Assembly: GCA_937903155.1 (NCBI GenBank)
Contig: CALCZU010000073.1
Span: forward strand, 1 to 23,088
DNA: 23,088 nt
Direction of reading: 5' to 3'
Source: an uncultured Bdellovibrionales bacterium
GTDB taxonomy: Bacteria; Bdellovibrionota; FAC87; UBA2466
Part shown: piece after piece, positions 1 through 7,720 of the stretch
Layout: each line of letters opens with the position of its first letter
Numbering within the stretch: the first letter of the stretch is position 1
The notes under the pieces: model-generated
What the model was told of the DNA's origin: nothing
What the model saw: the letters and a program-made list of their open reading frames with translations, nothing else
The model's database searches: none
Translations under genes and position numbers: made by a program

Positions 1-28
1 CCAGGTTTCATCTCCATCCGCGAATTTC

Positions 29-421
29 TTACCTCGAGCTGCCTGATTGAGTGAGAACTTTACGTACCGCTGTCAAAATCGAATAGGGCCCAGCTGATTT
101 ATTAATCGCTTTATCAATAAAGCTTGGAAATTGGCGTTTCTCAATCTCTCCGAAATAAGAAATTAAGATAATCGGAATCTTTTTGCCCGTCTGCTGAATG
201 AACTGGGAGAGTTGCATCCCTGTCGAGTCTCCGATGTAATAATCAAAAAGTGCCACATCAAATTTTAATCGGGGAAGCTCTCGATAAGCGCTTTCGACCG
301 TCGAGAAAATCGTAATCTGAATTCGTTCTTGTCTCGCCACTTTTTGCACAAGACTTGTGAAAATGGGATCATCATCGACGAGTACAACATGGGTAGGTGT
401 TTTATTTACTTTCTCTGTCAC
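29..421 (-). CDS. Receiver-only response regulator (CheY/Spo0F-like)
   Basis: The 130-residue protein is a single phosphoacceptor receiver domain with no output domain. The acidic pocket is D16-D17 in LVDDDP, the phospho-Asp is D60 in ALFDYY, the switch Ser is S88 in ILIS, and the conserved Lys is K108 in INKSAGP. All five key positions are intact, so it should be phosphorylatable by a histidine kinase. The start is GTG, 5 nt after a GGGGGA ribosome-binding site. Single-domain receivers usually act by protein-protein contact in phosphorelays or motility. No kinase lies in the window. Two in-frame-looking ATGs on the minus strand at 17 and 11, just past the stop and behind a GGATGGAG stretch, may start a further downstream gene cut off by the window edge. 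Confidence 0.9.
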   Translation of the reverse strand: MTEKVNKTPTHVVLVDDDPIFTSLVQKVARQERIQITIFSTVESAYRELPRLKFDVALFDYYIGDSTGMQLSQFIQQTGKKIPIILISYFGEIEKRQFPSFIDKAINKSAGPYSILTAVRKVLTQSGSSR

Positions 422-902
422 TGTTTCCCCCTGACAGAATCAGTATCGGTGAAAGTTGTTAGAAAAGAATGAGAATCTAATGTTGCGCGTTAATATTTTT
501 TAGTTCATGCGCTAAACAGTTAAATTCATTAACTAAATCTGAACGCTTGAAAACGAGTCTGACAAGATCATCAGACTGTAATAGGTAGAAAAACGCGTAG
601 AAAATTTTCGCTAAATTCACTTTGAAAAAGAGGGTAGTCGTATTGAAGCGCCTACTTTGTTTTTATTCTTTTCTATTCCTTCCTCATTTTTACGCCTCGA
701 AAAAGCGCGTAATAAATCGACACGTTTGAACAGATTAGGTGTATTCATGCTTTGTATACTCCTTCTAAAAGTGAGCAGACACAATCGTCACAATTCTGAA
801 TGAGAATGGATTTGGAGCCCTTAGCGCTGATTTTGAGTTTTGTTAGAGCGATGTAACCTCTTGGAATAGCGATTGCATTTTCATCCGCCTAACGGGGGAA
901 TT
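422..902. other. Long AT-rich intergenic region between divergent genes
   Basis: These 481 bases separate the minus-strand response regulator from the plus-strand secreted protein and must carry both promoters. I see no convincing -35/-10 pair. Small inverted repeats are visible: AGTTAA-attca-TTAACT near 520-540, and GTCTGA with TCAGAC near 558-577. Neither is followed by a T-run, so they look more like operators than terminators. One short signal-peptide-like reading frame lies at 643-729 and is listed separately. No tRNA or other RNA gene was recognised. Confidence 0.5.
643..729 (+). CDS. Possible 28-residue signal-peptide-like ORF, or gene remnant
   Basis: A TTG codon at 643 opens a frame reading MKRLLCFYSFLFLPHFYA, followed by a basic tail and a TGA. 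This has the plan of a Sec signal peptide: KR start, hydrophobic core and a small-residue end. A GAGGG lies about 9 nt upstream. It could be a small peptide or the start of a decayed secreted protein, since nothing coding follows in this frame. With only 28 codons, chance cannot be excluded. Confidence 0.2.
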   Translation: MKRLLCFYSFLFLPHFYASKKRVINRHV

Positions 903-2495
903 ATGAATCGCAAAAACCAGGTTTTATCGTGGGTTTTATTTTCATTGGCAGTTTTTCCAGTGAAGAGAATAATTGCCGAGAGCCAGCATCCTGAAGGAGG
1001 GCGTTTGCCTGGCGCTTCCAGAACCAAAAATTTCTTTACTCCAGGTTCCCCAGTGCCGTCTTCGAATGTCAATCCCTTCACGGGAACATCGCTTGAGGTC
1101 TCGACAACATTACCCGCAGATGTGGCGAGTTCAAACTCGGAAAAATTACTTGAGATCGAATCCGCGATGAATGCTCAAATTGTCAGAGCGAAAGGAAATG
1201 AAGAAAAAATTAAGTTGATTGAACATGTTGCCGGCATTGAACGCGCGCTTCTTGACGCTGGGGATACAAGTAAAACGGAAGAAGAAAGACATACCGCTCG
1301 AGTCAAGCAACTCGAATGGGTCGTGGGACAAATGCGTGAACTGCCTTATTGTGTTTTGTCTGAGTTTTCAAAAGACATCGAAAGACTTTCTAAATACAAA
1401 AATGCGGACGCATTGAATAATAAAGCTTTGGATCTTCTAGCCGTCATTGAAAATCCGAAAAAACAAGAAATGAAGAAGACTTTAAAGTTCCCAAACTCAA
1501 CTCGGACGGATGTGACTCGTCTCAGCACTGTCGAGGATTTTTCAGTCGCGAATCTTAAAGCCATTGAAAGAAATTTAGCAGAACTGAACAAATTAAAAAC
1601 GGCGAGAGATGTGTGTTCAGCGAATCACAATAAGATTACGGAATGGAGTTGGTTTCTGGAAGCAGAAATTCATCGCCAAAACATTGCCGCGGCAAAAAAA
1701 ACGGTCACACTTGAAGACGACATGAGAATGGTTGGTACCAAACTCATTAATACGGAATTGAAGCTTTTTCATAAAAAATCAGGTGAAGAAGACTCTTTTA
1801 TCGCGGGAAGTAAATCCGCTCTAGACGTTTTTGAGAGCGTATTTGGAGAAGGCAATGGAAACAACGTTGCGTCTTTTTTTGTTCACAACAACGAACGTCT
1901 GGAAAAAGTCACCGAACTTGTCGTCCCAAATGCAACGGGTACAGACACATTAAAAATCAAAAACTTTGCAGCATTAGGGGAGAAACAAGACTTGTATAGC
2001 GAATCGCTTGAAGACAATGCCAAAAAAGACAACTTCATGTACACGCTCACTCCAAAAGGTGAAAAATGGTTTAAAGCCATCTTTCCGCATGTAAAAGAAT
2101 TTAAGAAAGTTTCTGCAAACGAACTCAAATTGATCGATAAGATCTGGGCAAAAACCGTTAAACTCAGCGAAGACGTCCGAAAAGATCCTGAATACTTGGA
2201 ATTGTTGGAGAGACGAAATGAATTAAGCAAATCGATCGATGAACTCTCTAAGAGCCACGACAAAGAGATCGCAGAATTAAAAGCTTTAAAAGATAAGCTT
2301 CTGGCCTGCCAATCCACAAGGATAGACAACGAGCAAGAGCTTAAGAAACATCTTCAAGCAAGCCCCGAGACCTACGACTCCGCCGGTTTCCACAATGGTG
2401 TGAAAAGTGTTCGAGAAAAACATGAAGAACTCGAAAAGGCTCAAAAAGCAGCCAAAGAAGAATTCGACAAATCAAAGCATGGAAGTAAGCGCTAA
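903..2495 (+). CDS. Secreted helical/coiled-coil protein of unknown function
   Basis: The predicted protein has 530 residues from the ATG at 903. That start is preferred over the in-frame ATG at 873 because GGGGG sits 4 nt before it and the protein then begins with MNRKNQVLSWVLFSLAVF, a plausible signal peptide. After a Pro/Ser/Thr-rich linker (about residues 30-75) the protein is rich in Glu, Lys, Leu and Ala, with long runs expected to be helical. The last 110 residues have coiled-coil character (ELLERRNELSKSIDELSKSH, then KEIAELKALKDKLL). I recognise no catalytic motif or named family. A structural or envelope-associated periplasmic role is possible. The stop overlaps the stop of the opposing gene by 4 bp. 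Confidence 0.8.
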   Translation: MNRKNQVLSWVLFSLAVFPVKRIIAESQHPEGGRLPGASRTKNFFTPGSPVPSSNVNPFTGTSLEVSTTLPADVASSNSEKLLEIESAMNAQIVRAKGNEEKIKLIEHVAGIERALLDAGDTSKTEEERHTARVKQLEWVVGQMRELPYCVLSEFSKDIERLSKYKNADALNNKALDLLAVIENPKKQEMKKTLKFPNSTRTDVTRLSTVEDFSVANLKAIERNLAELNKLKTARDVCSANHNKITEWSWFLEAEIHRQNIAAAKKTVTLEDDMRMVGTKLINTELKLFHKKSGEEDSFIAGSKSALDVFESVFGEGNGNNVASFFVHNNERLEKVTELVVPNATGTDTLKIKNFAALGEKQDLYSESLEDNAKKDNFMYTLTPKGEKWFKAIFPHVKEFKKVSANELKLIDKIWAKTVKLSEDVRKDPEYLELLERRNELSKSIDELSKSHDKEIAELKALKDKLLACQSTRIDNEQELKKHLQASPETYDSAGFHNGVKSVREKHEELEKAQKAAKEEFDKSKHGSKR

Positions 2496-3295
2496 TCGCG
2501 GAATGACTGATATTCGTAGTCGACGTGCGAGAAAATCGCACTCTGTAGAGTCCCATCAAAACTTCTGCGCACGATAAAATGCAAACGCAGATGGTGTTGA
2601 TAATGCCCGCGCCTTTTGTAATAGGGTTCAAGTTCAGGAAGCGGTTCAGTGTCTCCGTACTTCGCTGCGATTTCGGCGGGGATACTAAATCGGTGGGACG
2701 AAATACCCCACGTCTTAACATCATGTAAATGGGGATCGGTCACAGCGCTTAAAAAATGGGACACTTCTTTTGCAGAGGAGTTCAGTGCATTCCAAGTGGG
2801 GTAGCCCCCTATGTGAAGAGCGAATCCGACGACCCAACCTGCAGCTGCCATGATTCCAGCATATACATGATTCAAACCCGCAATGGCAGCCGTAAGAAGG
2901 CCTAAGTCTGCAACTAAATTTATCCAGGCAACGTCTCGAGTCCTCCTATCGTGAGCATCCAGCGCGTGGTAGTAGATCCGGAGACCATTGGTCATGTTCG
3001 CTAGCGCGTCCGCCGTTTGTGAAGCATCTAATTCCCAAGCGGCAACTTGTCCTTTGGCTTGAAAATCATCGAGCATCTTATTTGAAAACTCGTGAGAATT
3101 TTTGAATTCGCGATGAGTTTGATGAGAGGACTCGGTTAAGTAGGTCATCCATTTGTCGGCAACGGCGCGGGGCTCGTTCGCCATCTTCACCACATTTTTA
3201 GCAATGATTTGCATCAAATTTTGGCAAATCCCATTCGCTTTCGTTACATTCGAAAGAAAGAGAAGCGGCAAAATCCATTTGATAAAGCATTTCAT
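2492..3295 (-). CDS. Secreted protein of unknown function with central hydrophobic segment
   Basis: The protein has 267 residues if started at the ATG at 3295, giving a clear signal peptide MKCFIKWILPLLFLSNV followed by TKANG. The upstream in-frame ATG at 3337 would bury this under 14 polar residues. Around residues 125-165 there are two closely spaced hydrophobic stretches rich in Ala and Gly (LVADLGLLTAAIAGL, then AGIMAAAGWVVGFAL), which could be a membrane hairpin or an amphipathic buried pair. The C-terminal part is rich in His, Tyr and Arg. I do not recognise the family. It runs convergently into the preceding coiled-coil gene with overlapping stops. Confidence 0.75.
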   Translation of the reverse strand: MKCFIKWILPLLFLSNVTKANGICQNLMQIIAKNVVKMANEPRAVADKWMTYLTESSHQTHREFKNSHEFSNKMLDDFQAKGQVAAWELDASQTADALANMTNGLRIYYHALDAHDRRTRDVAWINLVADLGLLTAAIAGLNHVYAGIMAAAGWVVGFALHIGGYPTWNALNSSAKEVSHFLSAVTDPHLHDVKTWGISSHRFSIPAEIAAKYGDTEPLPELEPYYKRRGHYQHHLRLHFIVRRSFDGTLQSAIFSHVDYEYQSFRD

Positions 3296-3376
3296 TTCGC
3301 TATTAATGCTTGTAGAAATCTGACGCGGCCCTGTCAAACTCTGTTTAATTGGCCGCGAATAAATCTCAGCTGCGTC

Positions 3377-3411
3377 GTCATTGCGAGGGTGCTACGCACC
3401 CTCGCAATGAC
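3377..3411. repeat. Perfect 16-bp palindrome, REP-like
   Basis: The left arm GTCATTGCGAGGGTGC (3377-3392) and the right arm GCACCCTCGCAATGAC (3396-3411) are exact reverse complements around a 3-nt TAC loop. No T-run follows on either strand, so a classical terminator is unlikely. With the C at 3376, the outer part CGTCATTGCGAGG matches the element at 17068 (CGTCGTTGCGAGG) in 12 of 13 positions, suggesting a dispersed repeat family. Confidence 0.75.
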
Positions 3412-3506
3412 AAACATCCAAATTTCTACTCAAGTGCTCGAAAGGCTACTTACCTTACCGACTCGCGTGGCACTCAAGATAGCGGTAGCTTCGAGAGTCA
3501 AAGTGA

Positions 3507-3532
3507 TTCAAAATCGCTCTCTCGATTTTGAA
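3507..3532. terminator. Candidate hairpin terminator after the nitroreductase
   Basis: TTCAAAATCG (3507-3516) and CGATTTTGAA (3523-3532) form a perfect 10-bp stem with a 6-nt CTCTCT loop, about 20 bases past the nitroreductase stop. The stem is symmetric, so it could work on both strands. There is no long U-tract on the minus strand, so termination is uncertain; RNA 3'-end protection is an alternative role. Confidence 0.4.
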
Positions 3533-3550
3533 GACCTTTGTTTCAGGTGG

Positions 3551-4237
3551 TTAAATAGAATGAACAAACCAGTCGCGGTCGAATCGGACTTGGGGACCCC
3601 AAACGCCCTTTTCATCTCTTTTTCCCACGGAGACGACCATGACGATACGACTCGTGAATCCTAAGCCGACGAGCTTTTTGACTCTCTTTTCGTCAAAGCC
3701 TTCCATCGGACAAGTGTCAAAACCCTGAGCCGAAATCGCAAGCATAAAATTTTCTGCGGCAAGTGCTGCCGATTTGATGGAGATTTCCTGGATGTCGCGA
3801 TAATTCCAAGGGTGACGGATACTCGGTTTAAAGAGGCCGTTTAAATTCAACATCAACCACTTCAACGGCGCTAAAATCTGCCACCCGTAACCAAACGGAA
3901 TGTGGCTCTCATAATATTTGCGGACGATCGCAGGGCTTTTATCCCGCTCGATTCGTCTCATCATTTCTTTTTGAGTTTTTCTCCAAAGGGATGGGATTGC
4001 GGCGACCACAAGGAGTTCTTGAGCGGTTCGAGCGGCGTTTTGATTGAGGCAAGCTTCAATCAACGTTTTTCTTTTGGGTTCGGTTTTCACCCAATAGAAA
4101 CCCCAAGTCTGCATATTCGAAGAATTAGGCGCAAGGAGCGCCGCCTCTAAAGCTTTTTCCATCACTTCAGAAGGAACTGGCTCCTTCAAATACTTGCGAA
4201 TGCTCCGCCGTCTTTGAACCGCTTCAAAAAATTCCAT
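3551..4237 (-). CDS. Nitroreductase family protein (FMN-dependent oxidoreductase)
   Basis: This 228-residue protein shows the family signatures. RRRSIRKY (residues 9-16) contacts the FMN phosphate, PNSSNMQTW (37-45) corresponds to the PSxxNxQPW flavin-binding stretch, and the C-terminal half contains CPMEGFDEKRVKKL and the end VRFDRDWFV. Family members reduce nitro groups, quinones or enals with NAD(P)H through bound FMN, usually as cytoplasmic dimers. The substrate cannot be told from sequence. The ATG is preceded by GAGGG and lies only 6 bp after the stop of the ankyrin-like gene, so the two are probably cotranscribed, an odd pairing of a cytoplasmic flavoenzyme with a secreted protein. Confidence 0.88.
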   Translation of the reverse strand: MEFFEAVQRRRSIRKYLKEPVPSEVMEKALEAALLAPNSSNMQTWGFYWVKTEPKRKTLIEACLNQNAARTAQELLVVAAIPSLWRKTQKEMMRRIERDKSPAIVRKYYESHIPFGYGWQILAPLKWLMLNLNGLFKPSIRHPWNYRDIQEISIKSAALAAENFMLAISAQGFDTCPMEGFDEKRVKKLVGLGFTSRIVMVVSVGKRDEKGVWGPQVRFDRDWFVHSI

Positions 4238-4243
4238 TAGCCC

Positions 4244-5779
4244 TCAGTGCGGAAAAATCCATTCTGGAGGTGCTTGGTACTTCACGTTTTTCGCTCCTTG
4301 AGAAACAAGGTAACGGTAGGTTTGTACCACGTACAAGAAATCCGCATCCTTTGGTAAATACTGATAGCGGTAGGTTAACTCAAAAATAACTTGTGTGACG
4401 GCATCTAAAGTTGAAAGTCCATTTTTGTTTGTTGCATTCACCAAAGCCCCTTTTTCGACGAGGGCTTTTAAGACTTCCAATTTGGGAATGAAATGTCTTT
4501 TGGCGGCAAACATTAAAAGAGGCTCATTTGTGTCATCGACCGTTGCATTCACATCCGCGCCGCCGTTGATTGCTGCGAGCGTCGATTCGTTAAACCCAGA
4601 ATCGATTAAGTACGCGAGCAGATTCCATTGACGAGAATCTTTAAACGTCGATTCTTGCTTGTACTTCATTCCTAAAGCGACAAAGTCTTTGTTATTGTAC
4701 TTACAAGCTTCCATCACAAAAAGCGTGTTCGCTTTTTCAGTGGTCGGATAATTTAAGAGTGCTTCGGCGGCTTTTAATCCGGACGCTGTCGTGGGTTTTG
4801 TTTCGAACCAGCTGCGATTAATCGTCGTGAGTGCTTTATCGACAATCGCTTGAGGCAAATCGACGATAATGTAATCGATGACATAAGGTGCTGATTCCAA
4901 ACGGCTCGTCGACCAGACAAGGGCCTCACTCCACCACAGCTTCTTATCAAATTTAATATGAAGAAGTTGCCGAGATCGATTTACTTGCGATTCGACAGAG
5001 ACTTTAGAAGCAATCGAAGGAAGAGGGTAGAGCGCGTACTGCATAATGCTTTTTCCATCCGCATCGACCGTATTGAGGTCCGTCACGGGTAAAAGAAGCT
5101 CCCAGATTTTATCTTGGTCAAAAGCGCCTGCGACCATTAAAGGATTACGACCTTTCCAATCGACGACATTAAAGTCAGTGGTTCCAATGGCGTTTTGAAT
5201 ATATTCCACATCGCCTTTAGACACGGCGACGAATAATTTTAATTCCTGTTGTTTCTTCGGATCATTTTCATTGGCTAAAGCCGCTTCGTAGGCTTTTGCC
5301 ACGGAGTTATCGTGTAAGAATAGCGGCGCTTTATGAAAATGCCAGTCGTATCCTGTCATGACACATTTGCCGGTGTGATTTGAAATATCTTTTGGATAAA
5401 GTTCAGCGACTTCGAGCTTGTCAAAAAAAGCGGCAATTTTGATTTCGTATTTCCAGGGGCAACCATTAATGTAATGGCTCATGTTCAGAGCGCCTCTGAA
5501 AATTTGGCTCTTTTTGTCGTAAGTTAATTCGACTTCTTCGCTGCCTTCCCAGTTGATCCGAGGAGCAACGCGAATTTGATTACTGAAGAAACCGCTAAGG
5601 AGATAACTATTAAATCCTTCATTGGCTTTGATAACGACGGCTTTTCTCACTCCAGACCATTCGTTTGTCAGACTATCGCCAACATACTGACCCGGGACTA
5701 GAAAGTTGACTTTGCTTTTTGGTGTGTCGGCAAGGACTGCAAAAAACGGAATTGCAAATAAGAGAAATAGTTTCTTCAT
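4244..5779 (-). CDS. Secreted ankyrin-repeat-like protein
   Basis: Started at the ATG at 5779, the protein has 511 residues and begins MKKLFLLFAIPFFAVLA, a clear signal peptide. GGGGG lies 6 nt upstream of this ATG. The earlier in-frame ATG at 5806 lacks this arrangement. An N-terminal region of about 150 residues with two Cys (CPW and KCVM, possibly a disulfide) is followed by ankyrin-like helices from about residue 182 (VSKGDVEYIQNAI, then WKGRNPLMVAG). Further repeats lie near 400-480 (INGGADVNAT, EPLLMFAAKR, ALVEKGALVNATNKNGLSTL). Ankyrin repeats bind proteins; the partner is unknown. The N-terminal domain is not recognised. Confidence 0.8.
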   Translation of the reverse strand: MKKLFLLFAIPFFAVLADTPKSKVNFLVPGQYVGDSLTNEWSGVRKAVVIKANEGFNSYLLSGFFSNQIRVAPRINWEGSEEVELTYDKKSQIFRGALNMSHYINGCPWKYEIKIAAFFDKLEVAELYPKDISNHTGKCVMTGYDWHFHKAPLFLHDNSVAKAYEAALANENDPKKQQELKLFVAVSKGDVEYIQNAIGTTDFNVVDWKGRNPLMVAGAFDQDKIWELLLPVTDLNTVDADGKSIMQYALYPLPSIASKVSVESQVNRSRQLLHIKFDKKLWWSEALVWSTSRLESAPYVIDYIIVDLPQAIVDKALTTINRSWFETKPTTASGLKAAEALLNYPTTEKANTLFVMEACKYNNKDFVALGMKYKQESTFKDSRQWNLLAYLIDSGFNESTLAAINGGADVNATVDDTNEPLLMFAAKRHFIPKLEVLKALVEKGALVNATNKNGLSTLDAVTQVIFELTYRYQYLPKDADFLYVVQTYRYLVSQGAKNVKYQAPPEWIFPH

Positions 5780-5856
5780 GATAAACCCCCAATGTTTGGT
5801 AGACATTTATCACGAGATTTGGGCGAATTCGATGATAAAGTTTCGAGGAAATCTGA

Positions 5857-5885
5857 TTTACAAATTATTCGACGAGTCATATACC
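5857..5885 (+). promoter_or_regulatory. Predicted sigma-70 promoter for the acyl-CoA dehydrogenase gene
   Basis: TTTACA (5857-5862) and TATACC (5880-5885) are separated by exactly 17 nt. The predicted transcript start near 5892 leaves about 19 nt of leader containing an AAGGA ribosome-binding site before the ATG at 5911. The match is moderate (5/6 and 4/6). Confidence 0.45.
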
Positions 5886-5910
5886 TTTTCCAGACCCACA
5901 AAAGGAATTT

Positions 5911-7719
5911 ATGGCAGAAAATTTATTTACAGATTATCCCGATCGTGTAGCGCAACTCACTCAGTATTCGAAGGTGGAAGAGATCATTCCGCCTCTTGAA
6001 GAGCTTTTTGGGGAGAAAGACTATTTTAAATCCGGTAAAGAAGGCATCGAATTCTATCACGGTGTTCTTTCTGAACTGGGTAAAGTTCTCGCGAAAGAAA
6101 TTGCGCCCAATGCCGAAGCCATCGATAAACAGGGTCTTTCCATCAAAGACGGCGAAGTCGTTTATCCTGAGAAGTTAAAGGCGAATCTCGCTCTTTTAAA
6201 AGCGATGGGTTTTTTTGATGGTCAAGTCAGTCGTAAATACGGCGGAATGAATTTACCTCGCGTCGTGCAAGCGTTAGCGCTCGAGATGCTTTCGCATGCT
6301 TGCCCTAATACTGGACTCACCGTTGCCGTTTACTCGATGGGAGAATTCGTTGAGCAATGGGGGACAGAAGAACAAAAAGAAAAATACCTCTCAAAGATTC
6401 TTTCCTGTGATGTTTTGACGTCGATGGCGCTGACCGAAGCCGGAGCCGGCTCCGATTTAGGAAAAATCCGCACTAAAGTGAGAAGTGCAAATGGAAAATA
6501 TTACGTCGATGGAACCAAACAATTTATCACAAACGGCGATGGCGATATTACCTTTGCGCTTGTCAGAACCGATCCAACGAGTACGGGCCTCAAAGGTCTT
6601 TCTGTTTTAATTGTTCCCAAAAAACGCGAAGACGGGTCTTTAAATATCCGCCTCTCTAAAATCGAAGACAAAGTCTGTCTTCATGGATCGCCCACTTGCG
6701 AAATCGTCTTTGAAGATTCCGAAGCCGAAATGTTCGGCCCCGAAGGTGAAGGCTTTAAAGTGATGCTCGATCTGATGAATTCGGCCCGTCTTGCGATGTC
6801 GGCCTTGGCATTGGGGATTTCGACTCATGCTCTTGAGCTTTCTAAAAAGTACGCTACCGAGCGAGTCACAATGGGAAAACCCATCATCCAGCATCCCATG
6901 GTCGCAGACATGATCTACGAAATGGAAATGGAAACCCGCGCGATTCGAGCGATGGTGATGGAAGCTTCAAGGTCTGCCGACTGGATGGCGATTTACGAAG
7001 AGAAAAAAGACGAGAAAAATTTTAAGAAGTGGACGACTCGCTACCGACGTTTAACTCCGCTTTGTAAATACTATAGCGCTGAAAAATGTATCACGATGAC
7101 CCGGAATGCGGTTCAGATCTTTGGCGGCTATGGCGTTTGCAAAGAATACCCGGTGGAGCGCCTATACCGCGAATCGGTAATTTTTCCGATTTATGAAGGA
7201 ACCTCTCAAATTCAATCGCTCATGGTTTTAAAAGACACGTTAAAAGATGTGGCCGGACACTCGACAGGCTTTTTAGGGTCTCTCGCAGGCGCCTGGGCCG
7301 AGTCTAAGGTGACCCGCGATCCGGTGAAGTCGGTGCTCTTACAAGCCCGTAATGAGCTAAACCAAGGGATTAAAACGATCCTCATGTCGATTATCAAAGA
7401 CAAGTTTAAATCCGATATCGACTCTTTAAAGGAAAATAAAATTCAAGAATTCTTGGAAGAGTTTTCATTGAAGCTACTGACCTCTAAAACCGATCTCACC
7501 TATCCGTTTTTACTAGCGGAAAGATTCACACGCATCACGTGCGACTATTACGCGTTGAAATGCATGACGGATAATACGCCCGATTCGGATACGGAAAGAC
7601 GGAAATGGATTCTCGATTATGCGGAACTGATTTTACCCAGAATGCGAATGGAAAACACTTACATGTTGAATCGTCTTCCATCCACTCTGACCTACATGAA
7701 GCAGTTCGCTTCGTTGTAA
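5911..7719 (+). CDS. Acyl-CoA dehydrogenase, long (about 600-residue) form
   Basis: The 602-residue flavoenzyme catalyses alpha,beta-dehydrogenation of acyl-CoA thioesters in beta-oxidation, passing electrons to electron-transfer flavoprotein. Seen in sequence: an N-terminal helical domain, the substrate/FAD signature ALTEAGAGSDLG (173-184), FITNGDGDI (206-213), the FGGYGVCKEYPVERLYR stretch (404-420), and the catalytic base as E429 in IYEGTSQIQ. A C-terminal extension of about 165 residues distinguishes it from the usual 380-residue enzymes and matches the long subgroup that includes DmdC-type and some medium/long-chain dehydrogenases. Chain-length preference cannot be read from sequence. 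AAGGA precedes the ATG. The stop lies 1 bp from the opposing patatin-like stop. The CoA-transferase pair 3 kb away suggests shared lipid catabolism. Confidence 0.92.
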   Translation: MAENLFTDYPDRVAQLTQYSKVEEIIPPLEELFGEKDYFKSGKEGIEFYHGVLSELGKVLAKEIAPNAEAIDKQGLSIKDGEVVYPEKLKANLALLKAMGFFDGQVSRKYGGMNLPRVVQALALEMLSHACPNTGLTVAVYSMGEFVEQWGTEEQKEKYLSKILSCDVLTSMALTEAGAGSDLGKIRTKVRSANGKYYVDGTKQFITNGDGDITFALVRTDPTSTGLKGLSVLIVPKKREDGSLNIRLSKIEDKVCLHGSPTCEIVFEDSEAEMFGPEGEGFKVMLDLMNSARLAMSALALGISTHALELSKKYATERVTMGKPIIQHPMVADMIYEMEMETRAIRAMVMEASRSADWMAIYEEKKDEKNFKKWTTRYRRLTPLCKYYSAEKCITMTRNAVQIFGGYGVCKEYPVERLYRESVIFPIYEGTSQIQSLMVLKDTLKDVAGHSTGFLGSLAGAWAESKVTRDPVKSVLLQARNELNQGIKTILMSIIKDKFKSDIDSLKENKIQEFLEEFSLKLLTSKTDLTYPFLLAERFTRITCDYYALKCMTDNTPDSDTERRKWILDYAELILPRMRMENTYMLNRLPSTLTYMKQFASL

Positions 7720-7720
7720 G

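Larger units (their letters stand above)
3296..3550. other. Intergenic region with two strong hairpins
   Basis: This 255-base stretch lies between the start of the unknown secreted protein and the stop of the nitroreductase, both minus strand. It carries a perfect 16-bp palindrome and a perfect 10-bp hairpin, listed separately, and must hold the promoter of the downstream minus-strand gene. Plus-strand reading frames crossing it look like shadows. Confidence 0.5.

Noticed and set aside
1883..2329. 148-codon minus-strand ORF opposite the coiled-coil gene
   Set aside because: It is Ser/Leu/Phe-rich, as expected from the antisense of a Glu/Lys-rich coding frame, and has no independent support.
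3209..3664. 151-codon plus-strand ORF
   Set aside because: It spans the start of one minus-strand gene, the hairpin-rich gap and the end of the nitroreductase; it has no ribosome-binding site and a composition unlike a real protein.
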